Shown one piece after another: positions 34,546 to 43,201 of a DNA stretch of 64,000 bases. This stretch comes from Acidipropionibacterium acidipropionici. Lineage in GTDB: Bacteria > Actinomycetota > Actinomycetes > Propionibacteriales > Propionibacteriaceae. The notes under the pieces are model-generated. The model did no database searches. It saw only the letters and a list, made by a program, of their open reading frames with translations, and had not been told where the DNA came from. The translations under genes and the position numbers were made by a program. The DNA is taken from assembly GCF_001441165.1 (NCBI RefSeq), contig NZ_CP013126.1:3315551-3379550 (forward strand), read 5' to 3'. How positions within the stretch are numbered: position 1 is the first letter of the stretch; each line of letters starts with the position of its first letter.

Positions 34546-36360
34546 GTGGCCGCCTCGATCAACATCGTCAATGCCGAGCACGTCTCCAAGACCTTCGGCA
34601 CCCGAGTTGTCCTCGATGACCTCTCCCTGGGACTGTCCAGCGGGGAGGTCATCGGTGTGGTGGGCCGTAACGGCGACGGCAAGTCCACCCTGCTCGGGAT
34701 TCTCACCGGGACCGTCGAGCCCGACTCCGGGACGGTGACCCGCACCGGATCGGTGTCCATCGGGCTGCTGGCCCAGGCCGAGACCCCGGTCCCCGGTCAC
34801 ACCGTCCGCGATCTCGTGGTGCAGGGGCGCCCCGACCACGTCTGGGCCTCCGATCCGGTCGCCCGGCCCATCGTCGAGCAGATGCTCGCCGACATCGATC
34901 TGGACGCCGCCACCGCCGACCTCTCGGGCGGGGAGCGGCGCCGCGTCGCCCTGGTCGCCCTGATGCTCGGCGACCACGACCTGCTGGTCCTCGACGAGCC
35001 GACCAACCATCTTGACGTCGAGGCGGTGGCCTGGCTGGCCGGTCACCTGCGCACCCTGCAGGCGCGCGGCGTCGCCATGCTCATCGTCTCCCACGACCGG
35101 TGGTTCCTCGACGAGGTGTGCAATCGCGTCTGGGAGGTCCACGACGCCACCGTCGACGCCTACGACGGCGGATACGCCGCCTACACCCTGGCCCGTGCCG
35201 AGCGTTCCCGGCAGGCCGCCGCCAACGAGGCGCGCCGCCGCAATCTGGTGCGCAAGGAACTGGCCTGGCTGCGCCGGGGAGCACCGGCGCGCACCTCGAA
35301 GCCGCGGTTCCGCATCGATGCCGCCAATGCGCTCATCGCCGACGTACCCGAGCCCCGCGACAAACTGGAGCTCGCCCGGTTCTCGGCGAGCCGGCTCGGC
35401 AAGGACGTCTTCGATCTCGACGACGTCACCCTCACACTTCCCGACGGCCGCTCCCTCATGAGCCACCTCACCTGGTCGATCGGTCCCGGCGACCGGATCG
35501 GCCTGGTGGGGGTCAACGGGGCCGGGAAGTCGACCCTGCTGAATCTCCTGGACCATCGGCTCGAACCCACCTCGGGACGGGTCAAGCAGGGGAAGACGCT
35601 GCGCATCGCCCACCTCACCCAGGAGGTGCACGAGCTGGACGCCGACCGCCCCGAGGGGCGCGAGACGGTGCTCGACTCGGTGCAGCGGCTGCGTCAGGAG
35701 ACGAAGCTGGCCACCGGCGAGGAGGCGGGCGCCGCCAACCTGCTGGAGGACTTCGGCTTCACCGGGCAGCGCCTGGTGACCCGGGTGGGCGACCTGTCGG
35801 GAGGCGAGAAGCGCCGTCTCCAGCTGCTGAGGCTGCTCATCGAGGAGCCCAATGTGCTACTGCTCGACGAGCCCACCAACGACCTGGACATCGACACCCT
35901 GAGGGTCGTGGAGGACTACCTGGACACCTGGCCGGGCACCCTCATCGTGGTGACCCACGACCGCTACTTCCTGGAACGGGTCTGCGACGTCACCTACGCC
36001 CTGATGGGCGACGGGTCGTGCGTCCTGCTGCCCGGTGGCATCGACCAGTACCTCGAGGCGCGGGCCCGCCGCGAGGCCGGGCCCTCGAAGTCTCAGCGGG
36101 TGGGCAGCTCGGCCGACCGACCGGCCGCGGGCCCGTCGTCGGCCGAGCTGCGCCGCGCCCACAAGGACATGGCGCGGCTCGAGGGCCAGATATCGCGGGC
36201 CCGCGGGGAACTCGACCAGATCCACGAGGAGATGGCCCGGGTGGCCACCGATTTCGTGAAGCTCAACGAGCTGCAGCAGAGCGCGACCGCGCTCGAGACC
36301 CGCATCGACGATCTGGAGAACTCCTGGCTGGAGGCCGGGGAACTCATCGAGGAGGCGTGA
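34546..36360 (+). CDS. ABC-F family ATPase
   Basis: A 604-aa soluble protein with two ABC domains and no membrane segments. Walker A motifs are GRNGDGKST and GVNGAGKST, and signatures are LSGGERRRVAL and LSGGEKRRLQL. Walker B is followed by DEPTNHLD and DEPTNDLD. An interdomain linker and a C-terminal coiled coil (last 70 residues) resemble Uup. ABC-F proteins act on ribosomes as translation factors or antibiotic protection proteins. A GTG start lies 3 nt after the DUF4191 stop. Its end overlaps the convergent CBS gene by 17 bp. Confidence 0.92.
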   Translation: MAASINIVNAEHVSKTFGTRVVLDDLSLGLSSGEVIGVVGRNGDGKSTLLGILTGTVEPDSGTVTRTGSVSIGLLAQAETPVPGHTVRDLVVQGRPDHVWASDPVARPIVEQMLADIDLDAATADLSGGERRRVALVALMLGDHDLLVLDEPTNHLDVEAVAWLAGHLRTLQARGVAMLIVSHDRWFLDEVCNRVWEVHDATVDAYDGGYAAYTLARAERSRQAAANEARRRNLVRKELAWLRRGAPARTSKPRFRIDAANALIADVPEPRDKLELARFSASRLGKDVFDLDDVTLTLPDGRSLMSHLTWSIGPGDRIGLVGVNGAGKSTLLNLLDHRLEPTSGRVKQGKTLRIAHLTQEVHELDADRPEGRETVLDSVQRLRQETKLATGEEAGAANLLEDFGFTGQRLVTRVGDLSGGEKRRLQLLRLLIEEPNVLLLDEPTNDLDIDTLRVVEDYLDTWPGTLIVVTHDRYFLERVCDVTYALMGDGSCVLLPGGIDQYLEARARREAGPSKSQRVGSSADRPAAGPSSAELRRAHKDMARLEGQISRARGELDQIHEEMARVATDFVKLNELQQSATALETRIDDLENSWLEAGELIEEA

Positions 36361-36793
36361 GGGCCTCCGCCGTCGAGACGTAGTTCATGAGGTGGTCGCG
36401 CTCGTCCTGGAGCTGATCGAGACGGTTCTTGACGACGTCGCCGATGCTCACGATGTTGACGAGCCGGCCGTCCTCGACGACGGGGATGTGGCGGATCCGC
36501 TCCTCGGTCATGGTCCGGGCCACCTCCTCCAGGTCGGCACCGGGGAGGCAGGTCGTGACGTCGGTGACCATGATGGTGGCGACGGGGTGGTCGAGCAGGG
36601 CCGGATCTGAGGCCAGGTGACGGACGATGTCGCGTTCGGAGACGATGCCGTCGATCCGGCCGGCGGTGTCGCTCACCACGGCGCAGCCGATGTTGCGCTC
36701 GACGAGCAGGTTGAGAAGGTCGCCCACCGTGGCGCTCGAGACGACGGTGACGACGCTGGTACCGCGCTTGCGGAGAACCTCGGAGATGATCAT
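36344..36793 (-). CDS. CBS-domain pair protein
   Basis: A 149-aa cytoplasmic protein made of two CBS domains (about residues 8-65 and 72-130), with the GIVSERDIVRHLA and HIPVVEDGRLVNIVSIGDVV blocks and a C-terminal helix. CBS pairs bind adenine nucleotides and sense energy or redox state. The ATG at 36793 is preferred over a TTG at 36799. A striking inverted repeat lies directly upstream, and no Shine-Dalgarno sequence is present. It resembles single-CBS-pair stress proteins of actinobacteria. The partner protein is unknown. Confidence 0.88.
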   Translation of the reverse strand: MIISEVLRKRGTSVVTVVSSATVGDLLNLLVERNIGCAVVSDTAGRIDGIVSERDIVRHLASDPALLDHPVATIMVTDVTTCLPGADLEEVARTMTEERIRHIPVVEDGRLVNIVSIGDVVKNRLDQLQDERDHLMNYVSTAEALTPPR

Positions 36794-36799
36794 GTGCAA

Positions 36800-36818
36800 T
36801 TGTCACATAGTGTGACAA
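36800..36818. promoter_or_regulatory. Perfect 8-bp dyad upstream of CBS gene
   Basis: TTGTCACA and TGTGACAA, separated by 3 bp, form a perfect inverted repeat 6 bp before the CBS-gene ATG. On the minus strand it falls within the spacer of a TTGTGA-N17-GACAAT promoter-like pair. The TGTGA/TCACA half-sites recall Crp/Fnr-family operators, but the half-site order and spacing differ. Confidence 0.55.
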
Positions 36819-36884
36819 ATCTCACAACTAACACAGCTTTCACAATCCTCGAAGGTATCTCCCGGGAGACCCCCGCCCGGCCCG

Positions 36885-37553
36885 TCATGCGGCGTGGGAG
36901 TGCCTTTCCCTCGGCTCGTCAACCGCGCCGGGGACCGGCTCCTCGTCGGCTTCGGCCCGCACCGGCATGAGGCGACGCAGGATCTGGTCCAGGACGGCCC
37001 CGATGGCGACGGCCAGCACGATGCCCACCGCCATCGCCAGCATGTGGTTGCCTCCGACGACGCTGGCCGTCCCCGTCCCGATGGCCACCGAGTAGGCGGA
37101 CCAGAGAATGCCGGCGATGACGTCGACAGCCAGGAAGACGCGGTAGCTGAAGCCGGTGGCCCCCGCCACGGCGTTGACGATCACCCGGCCGCCGGGGATG
37201 TAGCGGGCCACCAGGATGCACAACGGACCGCGGCGTCGCAGCTGGCGCCTGGCCCACACCACGGTCTTGACGCGACGTCGTCCCCCGTTCAGCATCCGGG
37301 TGTGGCCGAGCCGCCGGCCGATGAGGAAGGCGATGTTGTCGCCGCAGACCGCACCGAGGGCGGCCACGGGAGCCAGCAGCCACCACGGCGGTCGCCCGAC
37401 CGCCGCCAGGCCGACCACCAGGGATTCGCTGGGGACCGGGGGGAAGAAGCCGTCGATGGTGCACAGCGCGGCCAGCGCGATGAGGACCCATGGCTCCCCC
37501 GCATGCGCCTCGATCAACTGATTGATCGAGTACATCCAGGCTGCCAGGGTCAT
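36885..37553 (-). CDS. DedA/VTT-family membrane protein
   Basis: A 222-aa polytopic protein of the DedA (SNARE-associated, VTT) family. The motifs DGFFPPVPSESLV, the GDNIAFLIGRRLG helix and RYIPGGRVIVNAVAG (conserved Arg and Gly) are typical. DedA proteins are proposed lipid or undecaprenyl-phosphate flippases that keep membrane potential and cell-wall synthesis going. The ATG at 37553 follows GGAAGA. A longer open frame upstream belongs to another gene's shadow. It lies 54 bp after a glycosyltransferase gene on the same strand. Confidence 0.9.
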   Translation of the reverse strand: MTLAAWMYSINQLIEAHAGEPWVLIALAALCTIDGFFPPVPSESLVVGLAAVGRPPWWLLAPVAALGAVCGDNIAFLIGRRLGHTRMLNGGRRRVKTVVWARRQLRRRGPLCILVARYIPGGRVIVNAVAGATGFSYRVFLAVDVIAGILWSAYSVAIGTGTASVVGGNHMLAMAVGIVLAVAIGAVLDQILRRLMPVRAEADEEPVPGAVDEPRERHSHAA

Positions 37554-37606
37554 GGCCCAAGTCTTCCACGCCGGACCTGTCCGCCCGTCGGAGCAGGGTC
37601 TGATTC

Positions 37607-38740
37607 TCAGCTCAGACCCTGGTACACCTCCGTCAGATCCCGGGCCAGTGCAGCGGGTGCGAATTTTCGGCGGGCGGTGGTGCGGATGAGGCCGCGGTCG
37701 AAGCTCGCAAGGCGGTCGACGAAGTCGGCGACGGCGGCCGTCAGGTCCTGGTCGGCGAATCCGCGGGCGACCACCGCGGTGCCCGGGCCGAGGAACCCCT
37801 CGGGGCCACCGCAGGGGGTCGCCAGCACCGGCAGCCCCGCGGCCATCGCCTCGGCGTAGACGACGCCGAAGGTCTCCCACCGCGAGAACAGCGCGAACCC
37901 GTCGGCGCCGGCCATCTCCTCGGCGACCTGTTCGCGATCCAGCGCTCCCAGCAGGGTGACCCTGCCGCGGGGGTCCTCGGCGGCCAGCAGCCGCTCGAGT
38001 TCGGGCCTCGCGGGCCCCTGGCCCGCGATCCTCAGGCTCAGACCCGGCTCCCCCTCGGCGACCCTCAGCACGGCGCGGCACAGGTCGGCCATGCCCTTGC
38101 GCTCGATGAGATTGCCGACGCTGAGCAGGTTGATCCCGGGGCGGGGGTGCGCGGGGCGGTCGAAGAGCTCGACGTCGACGACATCGGGCACCACCGCGAC
38201 GTCCACCCCGTAGCGCTCCACCAGGATGCGGGCCAGAGCACCGGAGACGGCGAGCACGCGGTCGGCTCCTGCCAGCCCCACCCTGCAGTTCTCGTCGCGC
38301 AGCCGGTCGATGTGGCCGGGGCGCAGGTGGGAGTCGTGCTCGGTGACCACCATCGGTATCCGCCGGCTCCCCGCACTCAGCACCCCGGATCGCACCAGTG
38401 CCGCCGCATAGTGGCTGAAGTGCGCGTGGACCACCTCGGGGGTCCCGTACCGGTCCACGACGGCGCGCCACAGCCGGGTCATGGCGCGGGCGTGGACGGC
38501 GTGGTCGATACCCACAGGAACCCGCCCGAGCGGCACGTCCAGGCGGACGACGTCCACCCCGTCGACGGTGGACAGGTGCATCCCCATCGGGCGCCGGCGT
38601 CTGACCGAGCGGGCGTCCAGGGCGGCGATCACCACGCGGTGCCCGGCGTCCTGGAGGGCCTTGGCCTGGTCCAGCTCGAAGACGCCGCGAAGCGGGTCGG
38701 AGGGACCGGGCACTCCTCTGGCGACGATCAGCACGTACAT
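37607..38740 (-). CDS. Glycosyltransferase family 4 (GT-B)
   Basis: A 377-aa cytoplasmic or membrane-associated retaining glycosyltransferase. The N-terminal Rossmann half has VVHAHFSHYAAAL and VVTEHDSHLR. The C-terminal half has LLSVGNLIERKG and the nucleotide-sugar motif SRWETFGVVYAEAMAAGLPVLATP, with the EX7E-like glutamates. A GGAGGTGA Shine-Dalgarno sequence precedes the ATG. The substrate is unknown. Its position after the RDD gene (4-bp gap) and before dedA suggests an envelope role, such as phosphoinositol mannoside or exopolysaccharide assembly. Confidence 0.87.
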   Translation of the reverse strand: MYVLIVARGVPGPSDPLRGVFELDQAKALQDAGHRVVIAALDARSVRRRRPMGMHLSTVDGVDVVRLDVPLGRVPVGIDHAVHARAMTRLWRAVVDRYGTPEVVHAHFSHYAAALVRSGVLSAGSRRIPMVVTEHDSHLRPGHIDRLRDENCRVGLAGADRVLAVSGALARILVERYGVDVAVVPDVVDVELFDRPAHPRPGINLLSVGNLIERKGMADLCRAVLRVAEGEPGLSLRIAGQGPARPELERLLAAEDPRGRVTLLGALDREQVAEEMAGADGFALFSRWETFGVVYAEAMAAGLPVLATPCGGPEGFLGPGTAVVARGFADQDLTAAVADFVDRLASFDRGLIRTTARRKFAPAALARDLTEVYQGLS

Positions 38741-38744
38741 GAGT

Positions 38745-39179
38745 TCACCTCCGGTTGACCACGACGGTGCCCAGCACCATGTCGTCCAGTGCGCGGCGCT
38801 CGGCGCCGATCACCACGGCGGGCAGCACGAGGCATTTCATGGCCGCCCGCACTGCGGCACGCCACCAGCCGAGGGGGCCGGCCGAGTTCAGGCGGACGAC
38901 GGCGATCCGGGCCAGCAGCTGGCCGAAGGATGCCGAGGTGAGAGCGGTGAGGACCGTCTTCTCGATGAAGAACACCGCCATCGGCATCCAGGCGCGCCAT
39001 CCGGGGTCCCTCATCACTCCCATGCCGAAGACCGCCATCGCCACGATCATGGAGGCGGCCCAGTCCACCATGAGGGCGCCGATCCGCGAACCCCACCGGG
39101 CCAACGACCCGCGTCCGGTGGCCGGCAGACCGAGGCTGGTTCCCGGTCTCTGCTCCTGGGCGCTGTCGGTGGTCTCCAC
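38745..39179 (-). CDS. RDD family membrane protein
   Basis: A 144-aa protein with three hydrophobic helices. The family Arg appears in WGSRIGALMVDWA and the Asp pair in ERRALDDMVLGTVVV. It corresponds in place to the RDD protein beside glnA1 in mycobacteria (Rv2219A, from memory). RDD proteins are of unclear function, with some linked to ion or solute exchange. A GTG start at 39179 is used. It is coupled to the glycosyltransferase gene by a 4-bp gap. Confidence 0.85.
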   Translation of the reverse strand: METTDSAQEQRPGTSLGLPATGRGSLARWGSRIGALMVDWAASMIVAMAVFGMGVMRDPGWRAWMPMAVFFIEKTVLTALTSASFGQLLARIAVVRLNSAGPLGWWRAAVRAAMKCLVLPAVVIGAERRALDDMVLGTVVVNRR

Positions 39180-39202
39180 ACAGCCACCCTATCGGCAGCC
39201 GC

Positions 39203-40492
39203 TCAGATCAACTCGTCGTGATGACCGACGTGGGCGAACTCCGCGGATCCGTCGACGCACTGCCACCAGGTGAGTCTGGGGGCTCCGGGCGACTCGGCCT
39301 TGACGTATGTCCGCCACGCCGTGGCACCGTCCTCGCGCACCCGGGGTCTGCCGCCTCTGGCGGCCGTGGTGAACTGGTGGGTCTCATGGCGGTCCCATGC
39401 GTGACCGGCCAGCACGTCGACCATCACCCGGACCGTCTTGGCCCGGGGCACGATGTCGGCGTCCATCGACTCCAGGAACTGGGGCCCCAACGTGTAGGTC
39501 GACAGAGCCGCACTGCGTTCGCTCTCGGGGGTGCCGGTGAGCCACGCCTGCTCGATCTCCCATCGCAGCTGCTTCTCCGGATCGGCGAAGACCTGCCGGA
39601 CGTCGCGGCCTGCGCCCTGGGCCGCGTCGAGGCGCTGCTGCAGGTCGGCGTTCTGCTCGGCCAGCGAGTCGGCCCGCGAGCGCTCACGGTCCTGAGCCTG
39701 CAACTCCTCGTTGAGCAGGGCCACGAGGCCCTCCTCGACTCCGGCGGTCACCCTCCCCACGATCGCGTCGACCTTCCTGTCGAGCATCTTCTCGAGGGCC
39801 TCGGCATCCACCGTCACGGCCCGCTCCCGCGTGACCGTGGGCTGTGCGGCGGGCTCAGGGGCCGGCTGAGGTGCGGGCGCCGTCTCGGCCGTGGCCTGTG
39901 CCGGGGCGGCCGCCACGACCTTGCGCAGGCCGGGGCCCGGCTTCGGCCCCGGGAAGCCCGGCGGTGTCTGTCGTGGCGGCGCCTGCTCGTCGACGCCGTC
40001 CTCGGAGCTGCGGTCGATGAGACGGCGCCGGTACTCCGCCAGTTCGGCGGCCTGCCGCATGTCGAGGATCCCGCCGGGGGCGCGTCCCGAGACGTGCTGT
40101 GCGGGTCCGGCTCCCTGGGAGTTGACGACGTGGCGGGCGATGAGCCGGCAGGCCGCCTCCTCGTCGTCCTCCGGATAGACGGTGAACAGCCGGTGACGAC
40201 GCCAGTAGTCGGTACGGGTGGCGCCGGGCAGGATCACCCGCACCGACCCTCCGTAGCACTGGAACTGCGTGTCGACGGTGTCGGAGAGCACCCTGGAGGC
40301 CTTCATGGTCTTCAGCACCGCCACCTCTGTGCCGGGAGGCAGCTGCCCGACCAGGTACTCGACGCTGATCCGCGGGCTGCCGGTCTCCGACACCGGTGAG
40401 ACCACGACCAGTGGCTCGGTCCTCGCCACATCGAAGATTCGGGCGACCAGATGGCCCACCTCCGCACTGTCCACAAGCCACGTCGACGCCAT
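39203..40492 (-). CDS. Unrecognised three-part protein with YGG and HHDEL motifs
   Basis: A 429-aa soluble protein that I do not recognise by name. Residues 1-140 form an alpha-beta domain with VVVSPVSETGSPRISVEYL and CYGGSVRVILPG, then YPEDDEEAACRLIARHV. Residues about 150-225 are a Pro/Ala/Gln-rich linker. Residues about 230-305 are a coiled coil rich in Gln/Glu/Arg. The last 110 residues end in AWRTYVKAESPGAPRLTWWQ and FAHVGHHDELI. The YGGxVRV and HDE motifs recur in my memory of actinobacterial proteins, some near defence genes. An AAGGAG sequence 6 nt before the ATG at 40492 fixes the start. It is divergent from glnA1. Confidence 0.8.
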   Translation of the reverse strand: MASTWLVDSAEVGHLVARIFDVARTEPLVVVSPVSETGSPRISVEYLVGQLPPGTEVAVLKTMKASRVLSDTVDTQFQCYGGSVRVILPGATRTDYWRRHRLFTVYPEDDEEAACRLIARHVVNSQGAGPAQHVSGRAPGGILDMRQAAELAEYRRRLIDRSSEDGVDEQAPPRQTPPGFPGPKPGPGLRKVVAAAPAQATAETAPAPQPAPEPAAQPTVTRERAVTVDAEALEKMLDRKVDAIVGRVTAGVEEGLVALLNEELQAQDRERSRADSLAEQNADLQQRLDAAQGAGRDVRQVFADPEKQLRWEIEQAWLTGTPESERSAALSTYTLGPQFLESMDADIVPRAKTVRVMVDVLAGHAWDRHETHQFTTAARGGRPRVREDGATAWRTYVKAESPGAPRLTWWQCVDGSAEFAHVGHHDELI

Positions 40493-40618
40493 GGTCGTCT
40501 CCTTCGGGTCGGGGGTGTCCCTCCAGCCTGCCACCTGCGTCGTCGAGGCACCCGGACCGCCGCAGATCAATCGCCGGTCCTGTCCGCATCGCGCCACGGC
40601 CTCCCCTATGGTGGGCGT

Positions 40619-40656
40619 GTTACATCCCCGAAACACAATGGTGACGCCCGAGCAAC
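40619..40656 (+). promoter_or_regulatory. Two tandem GlnR-type boxes upstream of glnA1
   Basis: Box a is GTTAC-N6-GAAAC (40619-40634), an exact match to the streptomycete GlnR consensus gTnAC-n6-GaAAC. Box b is GTGAC-N6-GCAAC (40641-40656), one mismatch. The boxes are spaced 22 bp, two helical turns, and lie just upstream of the presumed promoter (TAGCGT at 40667-40672), the usual place for GlnR activation of glnA under nitrogen limitation. Confidence 0.7.
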
Positions 40657-40704
40657 CCGCTCCCGATAGCGTCATGGCAACACCACGCAGTCGATGGAGG
40701 AAAG

Positions 40705-42126
40705 ATGTTCCAAGGTGCAGACGATCTGCTTGAGTTCGTGAAGAAGGAGGGCGTCGAGTTCATCGATGTCCGCTTCTGCGACCTGATCGGAATCATGCAG
40801 CACTTCACGGTTCCGGCCCGCGAGTTCGACAAGCACGCCTACGAGGAGGGCCTGGCCTTCGACGGCTCGTCGATCCGCGGCTTCCAGAAGATCAACGAGT
40901 CGGACATGGCTCTGAAGCCCGATCCCGGCAGCGCCTGGCTCGATCCCTTCCGCGAGCACAAGACCCTCATCGTCAACTTCTTCGTCACCGACCCGATCAC
41001 CGGCGAGATGTACAGCCGTGACCCCCGCAACATCGCCCGCAAGGCCGAGGCCTACCTGGCCTCCACGGGCATCGCCGACACCGCCTTCATGGCCCCCGAG
41101 GCGGAGTTCTACGTCTTCGACGACGTCCGCTACGAGACCAACCAGAAGGGCGCGTACTACTCCATCGACTCCGAGGAGGCGGCCTGGAACAGCGGCCGCG
41201 AGGAGGACGGCGGCAACCGCGGCTACAAGGTCAAGTACAAGGGCGGATACTTCCCGGTCTCCCCCACCGACCACTTCGCCGACCTGCGCGACGAGATCGT
41301 CACCATCATGGAGGGCATCGGCCTCAAGGTCGAGCGCGCCCACCACGAGGTCGGCACCGCCGGCCAGGCCGAGATCAACTGGCGCTTCGACACCCTGACC
41401 ACCAGCGCCGACAACGTCATGAAGTTCAAGTACATCGTCCGCAACGTGGCCTGGAACCACGGCAAGACGGCGACCTTCATGCCGAAGCCGATCTTCGGCG
41501 ACAACGGTTCGGGCATGCACGTCCACTCCTCGCTGTGGAAGAACGGCGACCCGCTCTTCTTCGACGAGTCGGGCTACGCGCAGCTCTCCGACACCGCCCG
41601 CTACTACATCGGCGGCATCCTCAAGCACGCCCCCTCGCTGCTGGCCTTCACCAACCCGAGCGCGAACTCCTACCACCGTCTGGTGCCCGGATTCGAGGCC
41701 CCGGTGAACCTGGTGTACTCGCAGCGCAACCGCTCGGCCTGCATGCGCATCCCGATCACCGGCCCCTCCCCGAAGGCCAAGCGCGTCGAGTTCCGATGCC
41801 CCGATCCCTCGGCCAACCCGTACATGGCCTTCGCGGCCCTGCTGCTGGCCGGCCTGGACGGCGTCCAGAACAAGATCGAGCCCCCGGCCCCGGTCGACAA
41901 GGACATCTACGAGCTGCCCCCCGAGGAGCACGACCTTCTCGATCACGTCCCCACCGATCTCGGCTCTGTGCTCGACGCCCTCGAGGCCGATCACGAGTTC
42001 CTGGAGGCCGGGGACGTCTTCACCCCCGATCTCATCGAGACCTGGATCGACATCAAGCGCAGCGACCTGTCCGAGCTGCAGCAGCGCCCGCACCCCTACG
42101 AGTTCGATCTCTATTACGACATCTGA
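40705..42126 (+). CDS. glnA: Glutamine synthetase type I-beta, adenylylatable
   Basis: A 473-aa dodecameric enzyme forming glutamine from glutamate and ammonia. The beta-grasp start, [23 protein letters not shown]-type loop ([12 protein letters not shown]), [17 protein letters not shown] and [17 protein letters not shown] are all canonical. The adenylylation Tyr is present in [10 protein letters not shown] at about residue 402, so GlnE (encoded 4.5 kb downstream) can silence it. GGAGGAAAG precedes the ATG. Two GlnR-type boxes lie upstream and a terminator with a second hairpin follows. Confidence 0.97.
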   Translation: MFQGADDLLEFVKKEGVEFIDVRFCDLIGIMQHFTVPAREFDKHAYEEGLAFDGSSIRGFQKINESDMALKPDPGSAWLDPFREHKTLIVNFFVTDPITGEMYSRDPRNIARKAEAYLASTGIADTAFMAPEAEFYVFDDVRYETNQKGAYYSIDSEEAAWNSGREEDGGNRGYKVKYKGGYFPVSPTDHFADLRDEIVTIMEGIGLKVERAHHEVGTAGQAEINWRFDTLTTSADNVMKFKYIVRNVAWNHGKTATFMPKPIFGDNGSGMHVHSSLWKNGDPLFFDESGYAQLSDTARYYIGGILKHAPSLLAFTNPSANSYHRLVPGFEAPVNLVYSQRNRSACMRIPITGPSPKAKRVEFRCPDPSANPYMAFAALLLAGLDGVQNKIEPPAPVDKDIYELPPEEHDLLDHVPTDLGSVLDALEADHEFLEAGDVFTPDLIETWIDIKRSDLSELQQRPHPYEFDLYYDI

Positions 42127-42139
42127 TCGTCTGACCTAG

Positions 42140-42180
42140 TCAGAGCGTTCCGGTTCCGGATTTGTCCGGAACCGCTCTGA
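42140..42180 (+). terminator. Bulged hairpin terminator of glnA1
   Basis: tcagagc/gctctga (140-146, 174-180) and ggttccgga/tccggaacc (152-160, 165-173) form one stem with a 5-nt bulge, starting 14 bp after the glnA1 stop. The bulge looks like a tandem gttcc duplication. Confidence 0.65.
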
Positions 42181-42186
42181 GATCAT

Positions 42187-42228
42187 CCGCCCGTGCTGCC
42201 AGCACTTCACCAACGGCAGCACGGGCGG
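42187..42228 (+). terminator. Second hairpin after glnA1
   Basis: A perfect 14-bp stem (42187-42200 with 42215-42228) with a 14-nt loop, directly after the first terminator. It ends just where the toxin remnant becomes recognisable. Confidence 0.55.
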
Positions 42229-42235
42229 ACTCGTT

Positions 42236-42415
42236 CGCCTCCTCAACGCGGCCTCAGAACTGAACAGCCCTCGGGTGCCGCCGGGAAATCGCTTGGAGAA
42301 GCTGGTCGGCGGCCGCGACGGCCAGCACTCCATCCGCATCAACGACCAGTACCGAATCTGCTTCGTGTGGACCGACAACGGAGCAGACGACGTCGAGATC
42401 ACCGACTATCACTGA
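42236..42415 (+). pseudogene. higB: 5'-truncated HigB/RelE-type toxin remnant
   Basis: Sixty codons translate to the C-terminal two thirds of a HigB/RelE killer protein: RVPPGNRLEKLVGGRDGQHS, IRINDQYRICFVWTD and DVEITDYH at the end. All conserved blocks of that half are intact. The expected N-terminal 30-35 residues are missing: upstream bases are the glnA1 terminator hairpins, and the frame has a stop at 42137 with no good start. GTG at 42275 would be too late to restore the fold. It precedes an intact higA antitoxin by 23 bp, the usual higBA order. Confidence 0.7.
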
Positions 42416-42438
42416 CCACCAAGGAGAGGAGACCAATC

Positions 42439-42744
42439 ATGGCGACAGCATCGAAGGCACACGACCCGATCACTCCCGGCGAGATCCTGCTGACTGAGTT
42501 TCTTGAGCCGATGGGCATCACGCAGTACCGCCTCGCCCAGGCCACTGGACTCTCCCAGACCCGGATCAGCGAGATCGTGCGCGGCAAGCGCGCCATCACC
42601 ACCGATACCGCCCCCCGGCTGTCCAAGGCCCTCGGGGTCGACGACCGCTTCTGGATCAACATCCAGACCGACTACGACCTCGAGGTCGAGCGAGACCTGC
42701 ACGCCGACGAACTGGCCAAGGTGACCACCCTGGTCGCGAGCTGA
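42439..42744 (+). CDS. higA: HigA-family antitoxin (Xre HTH)
   Basis: A 101-aa antitoxin of the HigA/VapI group. It begins HDPITPGEILLTEFLEPMGI and has an Xre-type helix-turn-helix (QYRLAQATGLSQTRISEIVRGKRAI) and the ALGVDDRFWINIQTDYDLE dimerisation region. AAGGAGAGG precedes the ATG. The toxin gene in front has lost its 5' end, so this antitoxin is probably an orphan. It may still regulate its own promoter or neutralise toxins encoded elsewhere. Confidence in the family is high. Confidence 0.9.
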   Translation: MATASKAHDPITPGEILLTEFLEPMGITQYRLAQATGLSQTRISEIVRGKRAITTDTAPRLSKALGVDDRFWINIQTDYDLEVERDLHADELAKVTTLVAS

Positions 42745-42805
42745 TATCGCCTCTGTACAGACACATGGACGCCCCCAGAGCGACCAGCAAGTACGTTTGC
42801 GCAGG

Positions 42806-43201
42806 TCAGGCCACCAGGTCGCGAAGCTCGTCGGCGATTCCCTTGAGCTGCTCTCCAGGCTCCAGAACCAGATCGGCCGTGGTCACCCAACGCTCCCCAT
42901 GCCATCCGGAGGGGAGTGTCTCGTCGAAGGGTCACGCGCAGCTGGATGTGTCCTCCGTGGTGGTTGGCCTCGATGCGCATGTCTCCCTCCAGCGACTCCC
43001 ACTCCCGGACGCCCTGCCACATCCCCGCCAGTCCGCGACCATTCCGGAGAAGAAGTCGGCCAAGCTCTCGAACCCGTTGAACTCGTACACGTCGGTTCTC
43101 GCCGACAGCCCGGGAAGGCGTAGTTCTGCGCTCAGATAGTCCTGCGATCCGGGCTCGCGGCTCAACCGGAGGCAATGAGTACTCGTCCCGACCTCGACCA
43201 T
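42806..43201 (-). pseudogene. Frameshifted small gene resembling DUF6228
   Basis: Three segments in two frames join into one protein. Frame 1 from the ATG at 43201 reads MVEVGTSTHCLRLSREPG to YEFNGFESLADFF and VADWRG. Frame 2 continues GVREWESLEGDMRIEANHHG, HIQLRVTL. Frame 1 resumes RWVTTADLVLEPGEQLKGIA to DELRDLVA and a TGA at 42806. The order matches small actinobacterial proteins I place as DUF6228 (LADFF, WRG, WESLE and GEQL landmarks). The junctions are near 43020 (two extra bases or one lost) and near 42900 (one extra base at a GGGG run), so the coding sequence is broken unless these are sequencing errors. An upstream ATG at 43258 is also in frame. Confidence 0.65.

Noticed and set aside
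34546-36360. Antibiotic-resistance role for the ABC-F protein
   Set aside because: No short resistance-type interdomain loop or drug-related neighbour could be shown; the general family name is safer.
42275-42415. GTG at 42275 as a start for a functional toxin
   Set aside because: It would remove most of the remaining fold, and there is no ribosome-binding site.
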